Positions 52,825 to 61,379 of a DNA stretch of 64,000 nucleotides are shown here, piece after piece; within the stretch, counting starts at the first letter, position 1, and each line of letters starts with the position of its first letter. The DNA comes from Paraburkholderia silvatlantica (lineage in GTDB: Bacteria; Pseudomonadota; Gammaproteobacteria; Burkholderiales; Burkholderiaceae). The position numbers and the translations under genes were made by a program. The stretch spans positions 1 to 64,000 of the forward strand of contig NZ_QEOL01000027.1 of assembly GCF_003096715.1 (NCBI RefSeq), in the 5' to 3' direction. The notes under the pieces are model-generated. The model worked only from the letters and a program-made list of their open reading frames with translations. It made no database searches and was not told where the DNA came from.

Positions 52825-52838
52825 CTAACGATAGGTAG
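52825..52838. promoter_or_regulatory. TetR-type operator site 1 (GST promoter, degenerate)
   Basis: CTAACGATAGGTAG: left half CTAAC is perfect and the right half has one change (GGTAG for GTTAG). 19 bp before the GST start. Confidence 0.6.
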
Positions 52839-52878
52839 ATTTATGATAAAGATAGACGTTCCGGGCGTCAACAACTAA

Positions 52879-52892
52879 CTAACGATTGTTAG
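52879..52892. promoter_or_regulatory. TetR-type operator site 2 (GST promoter)
   Basis: CTAACGATTGTTAG, with perfect CTAAC/GTTAG arms around 4 bases. It lies 73 bp before the GST start. Confidence 0.7.
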
Positions 52893-53205
52893 AATGCGAA
52901 TGCGAATGCGATGTGCAGAAGGTGTGGAGACTGTCGTATGTGTCAACGCGATCCGCGATTGTGTATCGAAGGTGGAGATCCAGCAGCGTTGGATCCAGGA
53001 TGGAGCTGTGATTCCATCCTGCAAGGATGAAGTTGTCAGCCTGCGTACGCCCTTATCGATGAAAAAGGCCACATTAACGTACGGGACAGCATGACTCGAC
53101 GAGCCGGAGCCGAGAACGCCGCCCCGCTTGGCCGCGACGGGTAGTCGTTGACCGGAGGCAGGGCGACAGTCAACGATTGCAAGTGCCGGTAGAGCCGAAG
53201 TTCCT

Positions 53206-54180
53206 TTATGGCTTGAGCAGTACCGCGCCTCCTGCCGTGCCGCTTTCGAGCGCCGCATGCGCCGCCGCTGCGTCGGCCAGCGGAAAGACTTTCGACGGGG
53301 CGGCCTTGATTACGCCAGCGGCCACTGCAGCAAACACAGCATTTGCCCGACGGCGATATTCTTGCAGATCGGTTGCGTGCGCCGCGAGTCCAGGCCGTGT
53401 GAGAAACAGAGACCCCTTGGCATTCAACGTGCCGATTGGGACGGGGTCGGGCACCCCGCCGGATGCGCCGAACGAAACCATCATGCCACGGGCTCGCAAA
53501 GAGTCGAGCGAAGCAGTGAAGGTCGGCTTGCCGATACCGTCGTAGACCACGTCGGCTTTCTGCCCGCTCGTGAGTTTGGCGACTTCAGATGGCAGATCGC
53601 AGTCCCCCCATACGAGAACCGCATCACAGCCGGCGGCCTGCGCACGTGCCACGCTTAGGTTTTTGGATACTACGCCGATGACGAAGGCGCCTAATGCTTT
53701 TGCCCACGGTGCCATGAGTTGGCCTAGCGCACCGGCGGCTCCATAGAGCAGCACGATACTGCCGCTGCTGACCGCATAGGTGCTGTGCAGCAGATAATGG
53801 GCGGTGATGCCTTTGAATAGCACCGTTGCCGCATCTTCTGTACTTAGCTCGTCCGGGAGTCGGATGAGGCGGTCGGCTGGATAAAGCCGGCCGCTCGCAT
53901 AGCTACCTAGCGGCCCCAGGATGTAGGCAACACGGTCACCTACAGCGACATTGGTAACCCCGGCACCGGTAGCAGTCACAAGACCGGACGCTTCAAGTCC
54001 CAGGCCATTCGGGAGCGGAATCGGGACAGTTCCGTTGCGCTGGGTAACATCCAGATAGTTGACGCCAATTGCTTCCTGTTCAATCCAGGCTTCGCCGGGG
54101 CCAGGGTGTGCCTTCTCGATCGGTTCGACCCGGAGGACTTCCGGACCGCCTGGTTGGGTGAGGCGTATCGCGATATCCAC
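53206..54180 (-). CDS. NADPH:quinone oxidoreductase (zinc-independent MDR family)
   Basis: 324 residues starting with GTG at 54180 (AGGAGTGAAAT ahead). The GroES-like domain (AWIEQEAIGVNYLDVTQRNG) has no zinc ligands. The quinone-oxidoreductase signature is VLFKGITAHYLLHSTYAVSSGSIVLLYGAAGALGQLMAPWAKALGAFVIGV, with the NADPH-binding loop after it. It resembles Qor (E. coli QorA). Transcribed after amidase 1 with a 98-bp gap and probably part of the amidase operon. Would reduce quinones or conjugated enones. Confidence 0.92.
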   Translation of the reverse strand: MDIAIRLTQPGGPEVLRVEPIEKAHPGPGEAWIEQEAIGVNYLDVTQRNGTVPIPLPNGLGLEASGLVTATGAGVTNVAVGDRVAYILGPLGSYASGRLYPADRLIRLPDELSTEDAATVLFKGITAHYLLHSTYAVSSGSIVLLYGAAGALGQLMAPWAKALGAFVIGVVSKNLSVARAQAAGCDAVLVWGDCDLPSEVAKLTSGQKADVVYDGIGKPTFTASLDSLRARGMMVSFGASGGVPDPVPIGTLNAKGSLFLTRPGLAAHATDLQEYRRRANAVFAAVAAGVIKAAPSKVFPLADAAAAHAALESGTAGGAVLLKP

Positions 54181-54278
54181 ATTTCACTCCTGTTGATCTC
54201 TGATTTCCCGATTCCGATTTTACGGTCGGCAATGTTGGCCTTGCACTGTGCAAGGCCGAAGCGCAGGCGCTGGGGGGA

Positions 54279-55706
54279 TCACGCCCGTACGCCCATGCCC
54301 GGCAAGTCGGGGTGAAGGTCGCGAACCGGACTCACGTTCTCAAGTAGCGAAGCCAGGTATAGAGTGGTGGACTCCGCCAGCCACGGCGCGACTAGCTGGA
54401 CTGAGATTGGCAGTCCGTCGCGACTTGTGCCGAAGCGCATCGACAGCCCCGGTAGTCCTGTCACGTTGAACGGCACGGTCGCCCGCGGAATGTGCAGGGA
54501 CGACACCGTCTGGCCATTGATGACGAACTCTGCGGCGTCGTGCTCGTGTGCCGGCACCGGTGTCACCGGGCTGAGTAGCGCGTCGTAACGCTGGAAGTAG
54601 TCGACGAAGCCATCGCGCAGTTCCTCGGCCTGCTGTTCTGCTTGCACGAAATCGCTGATAGAGGTGTCCGGTGTGTCATAGACGAGTTGGACATATTTGA
54701 AGATGTCAGACTCATGCCCGGCGGTCACCTTTTGGAAGTCGGGCTTGGCCTCCATTTCCTGCAGCTTCCAGAACACGTCGATGGCATCGACCTGTTCGAG
54801 TACAGGGATACGTACAGGCTCGACGATGATGCCCAGGCCCTTCAACGCTTCGGCGGCGGCTTGCACGGTCGCGGCGACGTCGTTGTCCACCGGACCGAGG
54901 CCCGAATCCACCAGCCAGCCCACTCGAAGCGGCTGACCAGGGTTCGCGCTCACGCCAATGTCCAGCTTCAGCGGGCTCGTCGAGTAACCACCTGCGCCGT
55001 CCGGCCCGGCCAGCAGCGAGTAGGCGAGTGCGATGTCTCGCACGGTGCGGGCCATCGGACCGACATGCCAGAAGCGGCGCGAGACGCGCGGCCAGAGACC
55101 CGTCATGGGAATGCGACCGTGGGTAGCCTTGAGCGCCACGATGCCGGTATGGGCCGCCGGGCCACGCAGCGAGATGGCAACGTCGCTGCCCAAGCCTATC
55201 GGTGACATGCCGGCAGCGATAGCAGCCGATTCGCCGCCGCTCGACCCGCCCGGCGTGCGGTCCAGATTCCACGGGTTGTTGGCGCGTCCCGACAGCAAGT
55301 TGTCGGTCTCGATGGCATAGGAGAATTCCGGAAGATTGGTTTTCGCCAGCAGGATTGCGCCGGCCTGTTTCATGCGGGCAACGGTTGTTGCGTCAGTGTC
55401 GGGAACGCGCCCCTTGAAGATCGGCGAGCCGCGCTGGGTTCGCACACCGGCTGTATCGATCGAATCCTTGGCGGTGAAGGGAACACCGTGTAACGGAGCA
55501 AGTTTTTGCCGTGCCATCACGGCGGCTTCCGCTGCTTTCGCTGCTTTCAACGCATCGTCCGCGACGGCGACGATTGCGTTCAGACTGGGATTGAGGGCTT
55601 CGATGCGGTCCAGATGCGCTTGCATGACTTCGACCGGGGAAACCTTCCTGGTGCGAATCAGCTCGGCCAGCTTGGTTGCGTCGGCATAGGTAAGATCGGT
55701 GGTCAT
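54279..55706 (-). CDS. Amidase (amidase-signature family), copy 1
   Basis: 475 residues. The Ser-cisSer-Lys triad is evident: the Lys in VPFTAKDSIDTAGV, the cis-Ser in GRANNPWNLDRTPGGSSGGESAAIAAG and the nucleophile serine in GLGSDVAISLRGPAA. AGGAGAAACCC precedes the ATG. Family members hydrolyse aliphatic or aromatic amides, including xenobiotics, and the substrate cannot be told. It is a close paralogue of the amidase at 56209 (the signature blocks are near-identical), so an ancestral gene was duplicated. The two are separated by a broken tautomerase gene. Confidence 0.93.
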   Translation of the reverse strand: MTTDLTYADATKLAELIRTRKVSPVEVMQAHLDRIEALNPSLNAIVAVADDALKAAKAAEAAVMARQKLAPLHGVPFTAKDSIDTAGVRTQRGSPIFKGRVPDTDATTVARMKQAGAILLAKTNLPEFSYAIETDNLLSGRANNPWNLDRTPGGSSGGESAAIAAGMSPIGLGSDVAISLRGPAAHTGIVALKATHGRIPMTGLWPRVSRRFWHVGPMARTVRDIALAYSLLAGPDGAGGYSTSPLKLDIGVSANPGQPLRVGWLVDSGLGPVDNDVAATVQAAAEALKGLGIIVEPVRIPVLEQVDAIDVFWKLQEMEAKPDFQKVTAGHESDIFKYVQLVYDTPDTSISDFVQAEQQAEELRDGFVDYFQRYDALLSPVTPVPAHEHDAAEFVINGQTVSSLHIPRATVPFNVTGLPGLSMRFGTSRDGLPISVQLVAPWLAESTTLYLASLLENVSPVRDLHPDLPGMGVRA

Positions 55707-55822
55707 GGGTTTCTCCTGATGACCATTGTTGAATAAAGCTGATTCGGTAGCGTCGGCCTGTAGGCCAAGTCGGAGCTGTCTTTCGCTGAAGTGGTATATA
55801 ACAGCGGCAAGTGAGGTTCTTG

Positions 55823-56147
55823 TTAGTCACCTTTGTCGAAGGGACTGAACCCTCGACCGAAGGAGAAGTTTTCCGGCGGAATGGGCACGAGTGAAATGAA
55901 CACTTCGTCCGGATCGATTCCGACGTTTTCATGCAGTAGCTGGACGATCGTTTGCTGATCGTTTGATGTCCATGTACGTCGGGTGAATGAACATCCAGCT
56001 GTCCTCGCGCTCGATCAGAGTGACGAACTAGTCTTCTACGGGCAGGCCGAAGCTATCCGCAAGGGACTGAGCCAGCGAATCGGCGATCTTCTTTCTGTGC
56101 TCCCGCGAATATCTGCCTGCGGGGACGTGCACATTGAAGACGGACAT
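55823..56147 (-). pseudogene. Tautomerase-family gene broken by a stop and a frameshift
   Basis: From ATG 56147 the reverse strand reads MSVFNVHVPAGRYSREHRKKIADSLAQSLADSFGLPVED and meets TAG at 56028-56030. It continues FVTLIEREDSWMFIHPTYMDIK, then after a +1 shift QQTIVQLLHENVGIDPDEVFISLVPIPPENFSFGRGFSPFDKGD. The blocks WMFIHPTYMDxxRS and ENFSFGRG are typical of a tautomerase subfamily seen next to oxidoreductases. No proline follows the methionine, which fits that subgroup less well. It lies between the two amidase genes in the same direction and was surely part of that operon. Confidence 0.85.
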
Positions 56148-56208
56148 TTCATGCTCCTGTTGAAAAGTATTGCGTCCAGAAGCTCGTGGTTTCCGGACGC
56201 TGCTGAAG

Positions 56209-57618
56209 TCAGAGTGTCGGGCGAATACCGCGTACCGGGCTCACGGCCTCGAGCAGCGAGGCAACGTGGAGAATGGTCGACTCTGCTTGCCACTTGCCGA
56301 CGATCTGTACGTTGATCGGCAGACCCTCCTTGCTCGTGCCGAAACGCATCGAGACGCCCGGCAAGCCGGCGACGTTGAGCGGTACCGTCGCACCTTGAAG
56401 ATAGGTGGCATCTACTTTTTGGCCGTCGATGACGAATTCCTCGACACCGTGCTTGTGGGCCGGAATCGGCAGGACGTGAGTGATCAGCGCGTCGTATCGC
56501 GCGAAGTAGTCGGCATAGCCGTCGCGGATGCGCTCGGCTGCCTGCTCGGCCTCGATGTAGTCCTTCATCGAGGTGTCGGGCAGGGAGAGCATGGTCTTTG
56601 CCATTTTGAAGAGTTCGTCCTGACGCCGGCCGGCGCTGGCCTCGGCGAAGGCCGGCTTCATTTCCATGACGTGCAGCTTGTTGAACACGTCGAGCGCGAA
56701 ATCACGCTCGAGCGCGGGAATGCCCACCGGCTCGACGAAGACGCCGATGTCCTTCAGCGCTTCTGCTGCTGCCCGCACCGTCGCCGTGACTTCGGGATCG
56801 ACCGGCCCGAAGCCAGGGCCGACCATCCAGCCCACACGTAGTTGACGATACGGTTGACGGCCAATGCCGGCGTCGAACGGGACAGTGCTGGAGGCAAAGG
56901 CGTCCAGGCCATCGGGGCCGGCGAGTTGAGAGAAGGCGAGCGCGATGTCGCGCACCGAACGGGCCATGGGGCCGACATGCCAGAAGCGGCGCGGCGCGCG
57001 AGGCCAGATGCCGGTCATGGGCACGCGGCCGTGGGTGGCTTTCATCGAGGTGATGCCGGTTTGTGCGGCTGGGCCACGCACCGAGATGGCGAGATCAGTA
57101 CCGAGACCGATCGGCGACATGCCCGCTGCAATGGCCGCCGATTCGCCACCGCTCGAGCCGCCGGACGTGCGGGTCAGATCCCAAGGGTTGTTCGTCGCAC
57201 CGGTGAGCAGGTTGTCGCTCTCGATCCAGTAGGAAAACTCCGGGAGGTTCGTCTTCGCGAGCAGGATGCCACCGGCCTGTTTCATGCGAGCAACGCTGGT
57301 CGCATCGGTATGGGGGCGGCGGCCCTTGAATATCGGTGAGCCGCGTTGCGTCAGTACGCCTGCGGTGTCGATCGAATCCTTCGCCGTGAAGGGTACCCCG
57401 TGGAGCGGGCCGAGTGTTTCACCCGACAGGACCGCGGCCTCCGCCACCTTCGCCGCCTTGAGCGCGTCATCGGCCACCGTAACGATCGCATTGATCTTGG
57501 AGTTCACGGCAGATATCCGGTCGAGATGCGCTTGCACGACTTCTACCGGAGAGACTTCTTTGGTGCGAATCAGCTCGGCCAGCTTGGTCGCATCCTGATA
57601 AACGAGTTCCGAGTTCAT
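56209..57618 (-). CDS. Amidase (amidase-signature family), copy 2
   Basis: 469 residues. The same triad regions as copy 1 are present: VPFTAKDSIDTAGV, ATNNPWDLTRTSGGSSGGESAAIAAGMSPIGLGTD and ISVRGPAAQTGI. It leads the operon: its promoter contains the perfect palindrome CTAACGTTTGTTAG 57 bp before the start. Differences from copy 1 cluster in the C-terminal half, which lines the substrate tunnel, so the two may act on different amides. AAGGCAAGCC precedes the ATG. Confidence 0.93.
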   Translation of the reverse strand: MNSELVYQDATKLAELIRTKEVSPVEVVQAHLDRISAVNSKINAIVTVADDALKAAKVAEAAVLSGETLGPLHGVPFTAKDSIDTAGVLTQRGSPIFKGRRPHTDATSVARMKQAGGILLAKTNLPEFSYWIESDNLLTGATNNPWDLTRTSGGSSGGESAAIAAGMSPIGLGTDLAISVRGPAAQTGITSMKATHGRVPMTGIWPRAPRRFWHVGPMARSVRDIALAFSQLAGPDGLDAFASSTVPFDAGIGRQPYRQLRVGWMVGPGFGPVDPEVTATVRAAAEALKDIGVFVEPVGIPALERDFALDVFNKLHVMEMKPAFAEASAGRRQDELFKMAKTMLSLPDTSMKDYIEAEQAAERIRDGYADYFARYDALITHVLPIPAHKHGVEEFVIDGQKVDATYLQGATVPLNVAGLPGVSMRFGTSKEGLPINVQIVGKWQAESTILHVASLLEAVSPVRGIRPTL

Positions 57619-57674
57619 GGCTTGCCTTTTGTGGAAGTTGACAGACGATGCAAAAAGTCAGGCTTTGTGACTAC

Positions 57675-57688
57675 CTAACGTTTGTTAG
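57675..57688. promoter_or_regulatory. TetR-type operator site 3 (amidase 2 promoter)
   Basis: CTAACGTTTGTTAG, identical to the site in front of the TetR gene. Followed by GATAAAAAGATAGACGTT, shared with the GST promoter. Confidence 0.75.
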
Positions 57689-57750
57689 ATAAAAAGATAG
57701 ACGTTGTCGTGCATCTCGTCAACAACTTTTTCGTGGAGGGAAAAAGACGT

Positions 57751-57840
57751 GAAGAGCGAGCTAGCTGAAAGGTCGTGCAACGGAATTGGGGCGGCTACGA
57801 CAAAGGCCGCTCAGGCATTCACATACGTATCGATACTGGG
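57751..57840 (+). pseudogene. Remnant of a second tetR gene, 5' end only
   Basis: Starting with GTG at 57751 the frame reads MKSELAERSCNGIGAATTKAAQAF. The TetR protein at 58800 reads MKSQVSTNSSDKILAAATKIAQAH, so the two are alike in register. The leader also matches (TCAACAACTTTTTCGTGGAGG here, TCAACACTTTTCGTCGAGG there). Similarity fades after about 57840. It shows the regulator-operator region was once duplicated in front of the amidase gene. Confidence 0.7.
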
Positions 57841-58036
57841 CGCCGCACCTTAGTTAATGCTCAGAGTTCTCCGGGTTGTACGTCGTAGATCTGTGGCAAC
57901 GTGAGCGACGTGCTTGACCAGTTACTTGAGAATGGCGCTCAAGCCGGCAATCCGTCGCTTGAAGCGGAGTGCGGCTTCTCGTCGAACCGGGCGTGTGGAC
58001 AATCCTAGGATGTCTAGCAGACCAGCCGATTAGTAG

Positions 58037-58050
58037 CTACCATATGTTAG
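58037..58050. promoter_or_regulatory. TetR-type operator site 5 (tautomerase promoter, degenerate)
   Basis: CTACCATATGTTAG: matches the consensus at the outer CTA and GTTAG but differs in the centre. 29 bp before the tautomerase start. Confidence 0.45.
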
Positions 58051-58078
58051 TTAGCCTGTTCCACGAAAGGAGGGCGAC

Positions 58079-58516
58079 ATGCCAACCTATGTTTGCTGGA
58101 CTAAAACCGGACGACTTTCCTCCGACCAACGCGCGCAAATCGCAAAGTCTGTCACGGAGATACATCATGAAGTGGGTCGCGCTCCGCGCTACTTCGTGCA
58201 GGTTATCTTCAATGAACTAGGGGCCCAATCCCATTTCATCGGTGGGACCGAGGCATCGGTTGACCAGATCTGGATCCGTGCAGATATTCGATCAGGGCGA
58301 ACCCAAGAGCAAAAAGACCAATTGCTAATGCGCATTGCTGACGAGGTTTCCGAAATTGCGGGAACCTCCAGGGAAAGCGTTTGGGTCTATATTTCCGACA
58401 TTCCGGGTCCGAGCGTGCTGGAGTTTGGTCGCATTCTTCCACCTCCCGGAGAGGAAGACACCTGGTTTGCCGCGCTCTCCGTTGAACTTCAAGAACGCTT
58501 GCGCTCGCTGACCTGA
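58079..58516 (+). CDS. Tautomerase, cis-CaaD-like (intact)
   Basis: 145 residues, with proline directly after the methionine (MPTYVCWTKTGRLSSDQRAQIAKSVTEIHHEVG). The double-length form has arginines in NELGAQSHFIGG and IWIRADIRSGRT. The C-terminal block is VWVYISDIPGPSVLEFGRILPPPGEED, as in the cis-3-chloroacrylic acid dehalogenase-like subgroup (4-oxalocrotonate tautomerase superfamily). AGGAGGGCGAC precedes the ATG. It may hydrate or tautomerise an unsaturated acid. It stands alone between the amidase operon and the TetR gene, with a weak TetR-type site ahead. Confidence 0.88.
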   Translation: MPTYVCWTKTGRLSSDQRAQIAKSVTEIHHEVGRAPRYFVQVIFNELGAQSHFIGGTEASVDQIWIRADIRSGRTQEQKDQLLMRIADEVSEIAGTSRESVWVYISDIPGPSVLEFGRILPPPGEEDTWFAALSVELQERLRSLT

Positions 58517-58726
58517 TTGCCGGGCACGGTGTTGAGCTGATTTCCTGTCCTGATCTTTCCCTGTAGACGCCATGGGTATTGCAGTCCGCTGTGTGATGCT
58601 CGTCTCGGTCGCGATCCTGCCCTGGGGAAGCGAGCAGACCGTCCGCCCCACAGCCTGTTCAGCAGGTTGCAGCCTTGGCACTCGACGTGAGTCTTTCGAG
58701 ACTAAGGCCTGCGTACAGAAAACTGA

Positions 58727-58740
58727 CTAACGTTTGTTAG
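58727..58740. promoter_or_regulatory. TetR-type operator site 4 (tetR promoter)
   Basis: CTAACGTTTGTTAG, a perfect match to site 3, 59 bp before the TetR start; supports autoregulation. Confidence 0.75.
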
Positions 58741-58799
58741 ATCGTCAGATGTGGGCTACAATACGGCACAGTCAACACTTTTCGTCGAGGGCGAAAGCC

Positions 58800-59378
58800 G
58801 TGAAGAGCCAGGTAAGCACAAATTCCAGCGACAAGATCTTGGCTGCAGCGACCAAAATCGCGCAGGCGCACGGCTATGGTGGATTGAATGTCCGTGACCT
58901 GGCGGAGGAGGTGGGTATCAAGGCAGCAAGCCTTTATTATCATTTCCCGAGCAAGGCAGACCTGGCCGCCGCAGTCGCCAAGCGGTACTGGGAAGATTCG
59001 GCATCGACGCTGGAAGCGCTGCTGACCGATGTGCAAGATCCTCTCATTTGCCTGCGTAAATACCCAGAAACGTTTCGCAGGTCACTTGAGAATGACAACC
59101 GTATGTGTTTGTCCAGCTTTATGGCGGCAGAGTATGACGATCTCCCGGACGTCGTTAAGACGGAGGTCCAGATCTTCGCTGACGTCAATGTTGCTTGGCT
59201 CGGAAAGGTCTTATTAGCGGCAGGCGTAGTCGGCAACTCAAAAGAGGCTAAACGGCGAGCGCTCGCTATTTATGCTGCTGTCGCGGGTGCTCAGCTTATG
59301 GCCCGTAGCCGTTCTGATATCAAGCTTTTTGACACGATGATCGCGACTTATCGAGCGACAGGCCTTTTGCCGGCATGA
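58800..59378 (+). CDS. TetR/AcrR-family regulator of the amidase/GST block
   Basis: 192 residues starting with GTG at 58800; the start is supported by the parallel start in the fossil copy at 57751. The helix-turn-helix region is SSDKILAAATKIAQAHGYGGLNVRDLAEEVGIKAASLYYHFPSKADLA, with recognition helix GIKAASLYYHFP. The C-terminal ligand domain (SFMAAEYDDLPDVVKTEVQIFADVNVAWLGKVL) is of the YxaF/AefR-like kind. Sites resembling its own promoter palindrome stand before the GST, amidase 2 and tautomerase genes, so it probably represses that set. The inducer may be an amide or its breakdown product. Confidence 0.9.
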   Translation: MKSQVSTNSSDKILAAATKIAQAHGYGGLNVRDLAEEVGIKAASLYYHFPSKADLAAAVAKRYWEDSASTLEALLTDVQDPLICLRKYPETFRRSLENDNRMCLSSFMAAEYDDLPDVVKTEVQIFADVNVAWLGKVLLAAGVVGNSKEAKRRALAIYAAVAGAQLMARSRSDIKLFDTMIATYRATGLLPA

Positions 59379-59565
59379 ATGGGAGGCAAATCACTCATTG
59401 GGATGAGGGTTTGTGGTGCTCTATTCCGTAGCCGTGGTGCGCCTGGCGCGATTCTGCAGATCGAATCGCGTGTTAATCGTCCCTCGAGGTGATGGCGGAG
59501 AATATTGTTTCGATTTACAGAGTAGCGTCTTAAGCGTGACCTTGTGGCGTTGATCTTTCATCGAC

Positions 59566-60510
59566 ATGAATTTTGATCGTCAACAACTCGAAGCTTTTTT
59601 TGCGATCGCGGAAGCGCGGCATTTCGGTCGTGCGGCAGCGTTGTTGAACGTAACTCGCGGTGCAGTATCTCTCCGGCTTAAAGCTCTGGAAGAAGAATTT
59701 GGAACTCCACTGGTACTGAGGGACGGTAACACTCCCACGCCCGCGGGTGAGGTTCTGTTGCGGCATATCCGCGTGCTCAAGATGCTTGAAGCGGATACTG
59801 TTCGGCAGATCAAGCCGATGGATGATACGCAGCCTCGTATAGCTATCGCTGTTAATGCAGATTCCCTCGCAACATGGTTTGAAGCCGTTGCTTGGGAAAT
59901 TGCGGAAAGAAACGTAGCCGTCGAACTAATCGTTGACGACCAGGACTACACGCTGCCACTGCTTGCCAAGGGTGAAGCGATGGGTTGTGTTTCAACCTCG
60001 AGTGAGTCCCCGACAGGTTTTTTAGCCGAATCCATTGGCATGATGGAATACGAGTGCGTAGCGAACGTCGCGTTTTCCGAAAAATTTTTCCCACAGGGGC
60101 TGGGATTGCACGGCGTCCTCTCCGCGCCTGCTGTGCTCTATAACAAGAAAGATGGATTGCATGCGCAGTTTCTCGAACGGTTTCTGGATTTTGAGGTAAG
60201 GAACTACGCGGCACACTACTTCCCGTCTCCTTCTGCCTTGCTGGCTGCAATCGAGAAAGGGATTGGGTATGGACTTGTTCCTCGCTTGCAAGCCGCGCCG
60301 CTGATCGACGCGGGAAAGCTGATACGGTTAGCTCCTGACCATAAGGTCGAGGTCAATCTCTATTGGCATCATTGGGAGACTGCGCCGTCGAACGCGCAGG
60401 AGATCAGTGAACTCGTGGTTCGCCACGCGCGTCAAGTGCTCATTCAACCAGGTGACTACGCAATATCATGCATCGACGACGATGAGCCTATGGATCGGTC
60501 ATCCCCGTGA
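59566..60510 (+). CDS. LysR-family regulator, ArgP (LysG)-like
   Basis: 314 residues. The helix-turn-helix (LEAFFAIAEARHFGRAAALLNVTRGAVSLRLKALEEEFGTPLVLRDG) is of the ArgP kind, and the ligand domain (AVNADSLATWFEAVAWEIAERNVAVELIVDDQDYTLPLLAKGEAMGCVSTSSES) matches ArgP, which controls the arginine/lysine exporter ArgO. No LysE/ArgO exporter gene is in the window. It is convergent with the decayed symporter gene, overlapping it by 12 bp at the stops. Confidence 0.88.
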   Translation: MNFDRQQLEAFFAIAEARHFGRAAALLNVTRGAVSLRLKALEEEFGTPLVLRDGNTPTPAGEVLLRHIRVLKMLEADTVRQIKPMDDTQPRIAIAVNADSLATWFEAVAWEIAERNVAVELIVDDQDYTLPLLAKGEAMGCVSTSSESPTGFLAESIGMMEYECVANVAFSEKFFPQGLGLHGVLSAPAVLYNKKDGLHAQFLERFLDFEVRNYAAHYFPSPSALLAAIEKGIGYGLVPRLQAAPLIDAGKLIRLAPDHKVEVNLYWHHWETAPSNAQEISELVVRHARQVLIQPGDYAISCIDDDEPMDRSSP

Positions 60511-61379
60511 GCGTTGACGGTGCTCCTGCACACTGAGGCAACGCGATTTGATCTGGGTGATCGTGGCGCGCGATCGCAAGGCTGCAACTAGCGCACAGGG
60601 CCATGCCAGTATGAGAGGTGTCGCTTCCGGTATGTGGATGGCGCGTATCCAGTCTATCAAAACACACAGCGCGGATACCCCCGCGCCGACCAACATCGAT
60701 TGCTTCGCAGACTTATCCTGAATCGAATAGCCCAGCAGCGTGAGTACGAGTAGAGGAACTACTGCCGACAGGTAGACGATGTTCAATGTGACCATCAAGT
60801 TGACGATGCTTTGTCCACGAATGGCAACGAGTGTTGCGTTGCTGCGAGGATAGGCAGCATCCGATAGAAGACCGATGGAATTGGTGAACTGCGCGATATG
60901 GCAGCCGTCGCGTCACTCATAGCACGAAGAATGGAGCAGGCCGAACCGAGCGTCGTTATTATCAAAATGCATGTGACCGCTAGTGAAATGGCCTGGCTGG
61001 AACTGTCGATCGCTCGAGTAAGCAGTGTCGGAACTACTTGGGCTTGATCGGTTAAGTGATTGAGCTGCCACAGGTTTGCGCCTGCGATGACGGCAGAGGC
61101 GGGAAGAAATCCAATTCCCAAGACAATGACGGCGGCAATCAGACAGCCAGATCGAGCGTGTGTTGGCGTTCGCGCCATGGCAGGGAACTGCTGATAGTCG
61201 GCACCGCAAAGAACTAACGCGGCGACAGACAGAAGCACCAGTCCCGTGTGCTCGACTGGCTGCGTTCGTATCGATTCCACAAAGATCGCCGGCGCGCGAA
61301 ACCATAGGATCAAGGCGTGGGTTTCGGCGAGAGCGAAGATCAGTATCGCAGTGCATCCGCACATAGAGAGTGCGAACAT
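60499..61379 (-). pseudogene. Sodium:solute symporter, 5'-truncated and frameshifted
   Basis: The reverse strand from about 61400 reads VRHIWTDMFALSMCGC, then LVLLSVAALVLCGADYQQFPAMARTPTHARSGCLIAAVIVLGIGFLPASAVIAG. This is the membrane core of an SSS-family transporter, including the GADYQQ block. At about 60900 the frame breaks after MSDATAA and continues in another frame as IAQFTNSIGLLSDAAYPRSN and IVYLSAVVPLLVLTLLGYSIQDK. The N-terminal half is missing: the gene runs directly into the 3' end of the desaturase gene. It encodes about 300 residues of an expected ~480. Non-functional. Confidence 0.75.

Larger units (their letters stand above)
52807..53205. other. GST promoter region and gene-free stretch
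   Basis: Holds two TetR-type sites and, near 52840-52870, the sequence GATAAAGATAGACGTT, shared with the promoter of the amidase at 57618. The rest, to 53205, has only weak short frames. CGTTGAC and GTCAACG near 53145-53180 form a hairpin just past the oxidoreductase stop and may end its transcript. Confidence 0.55.
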
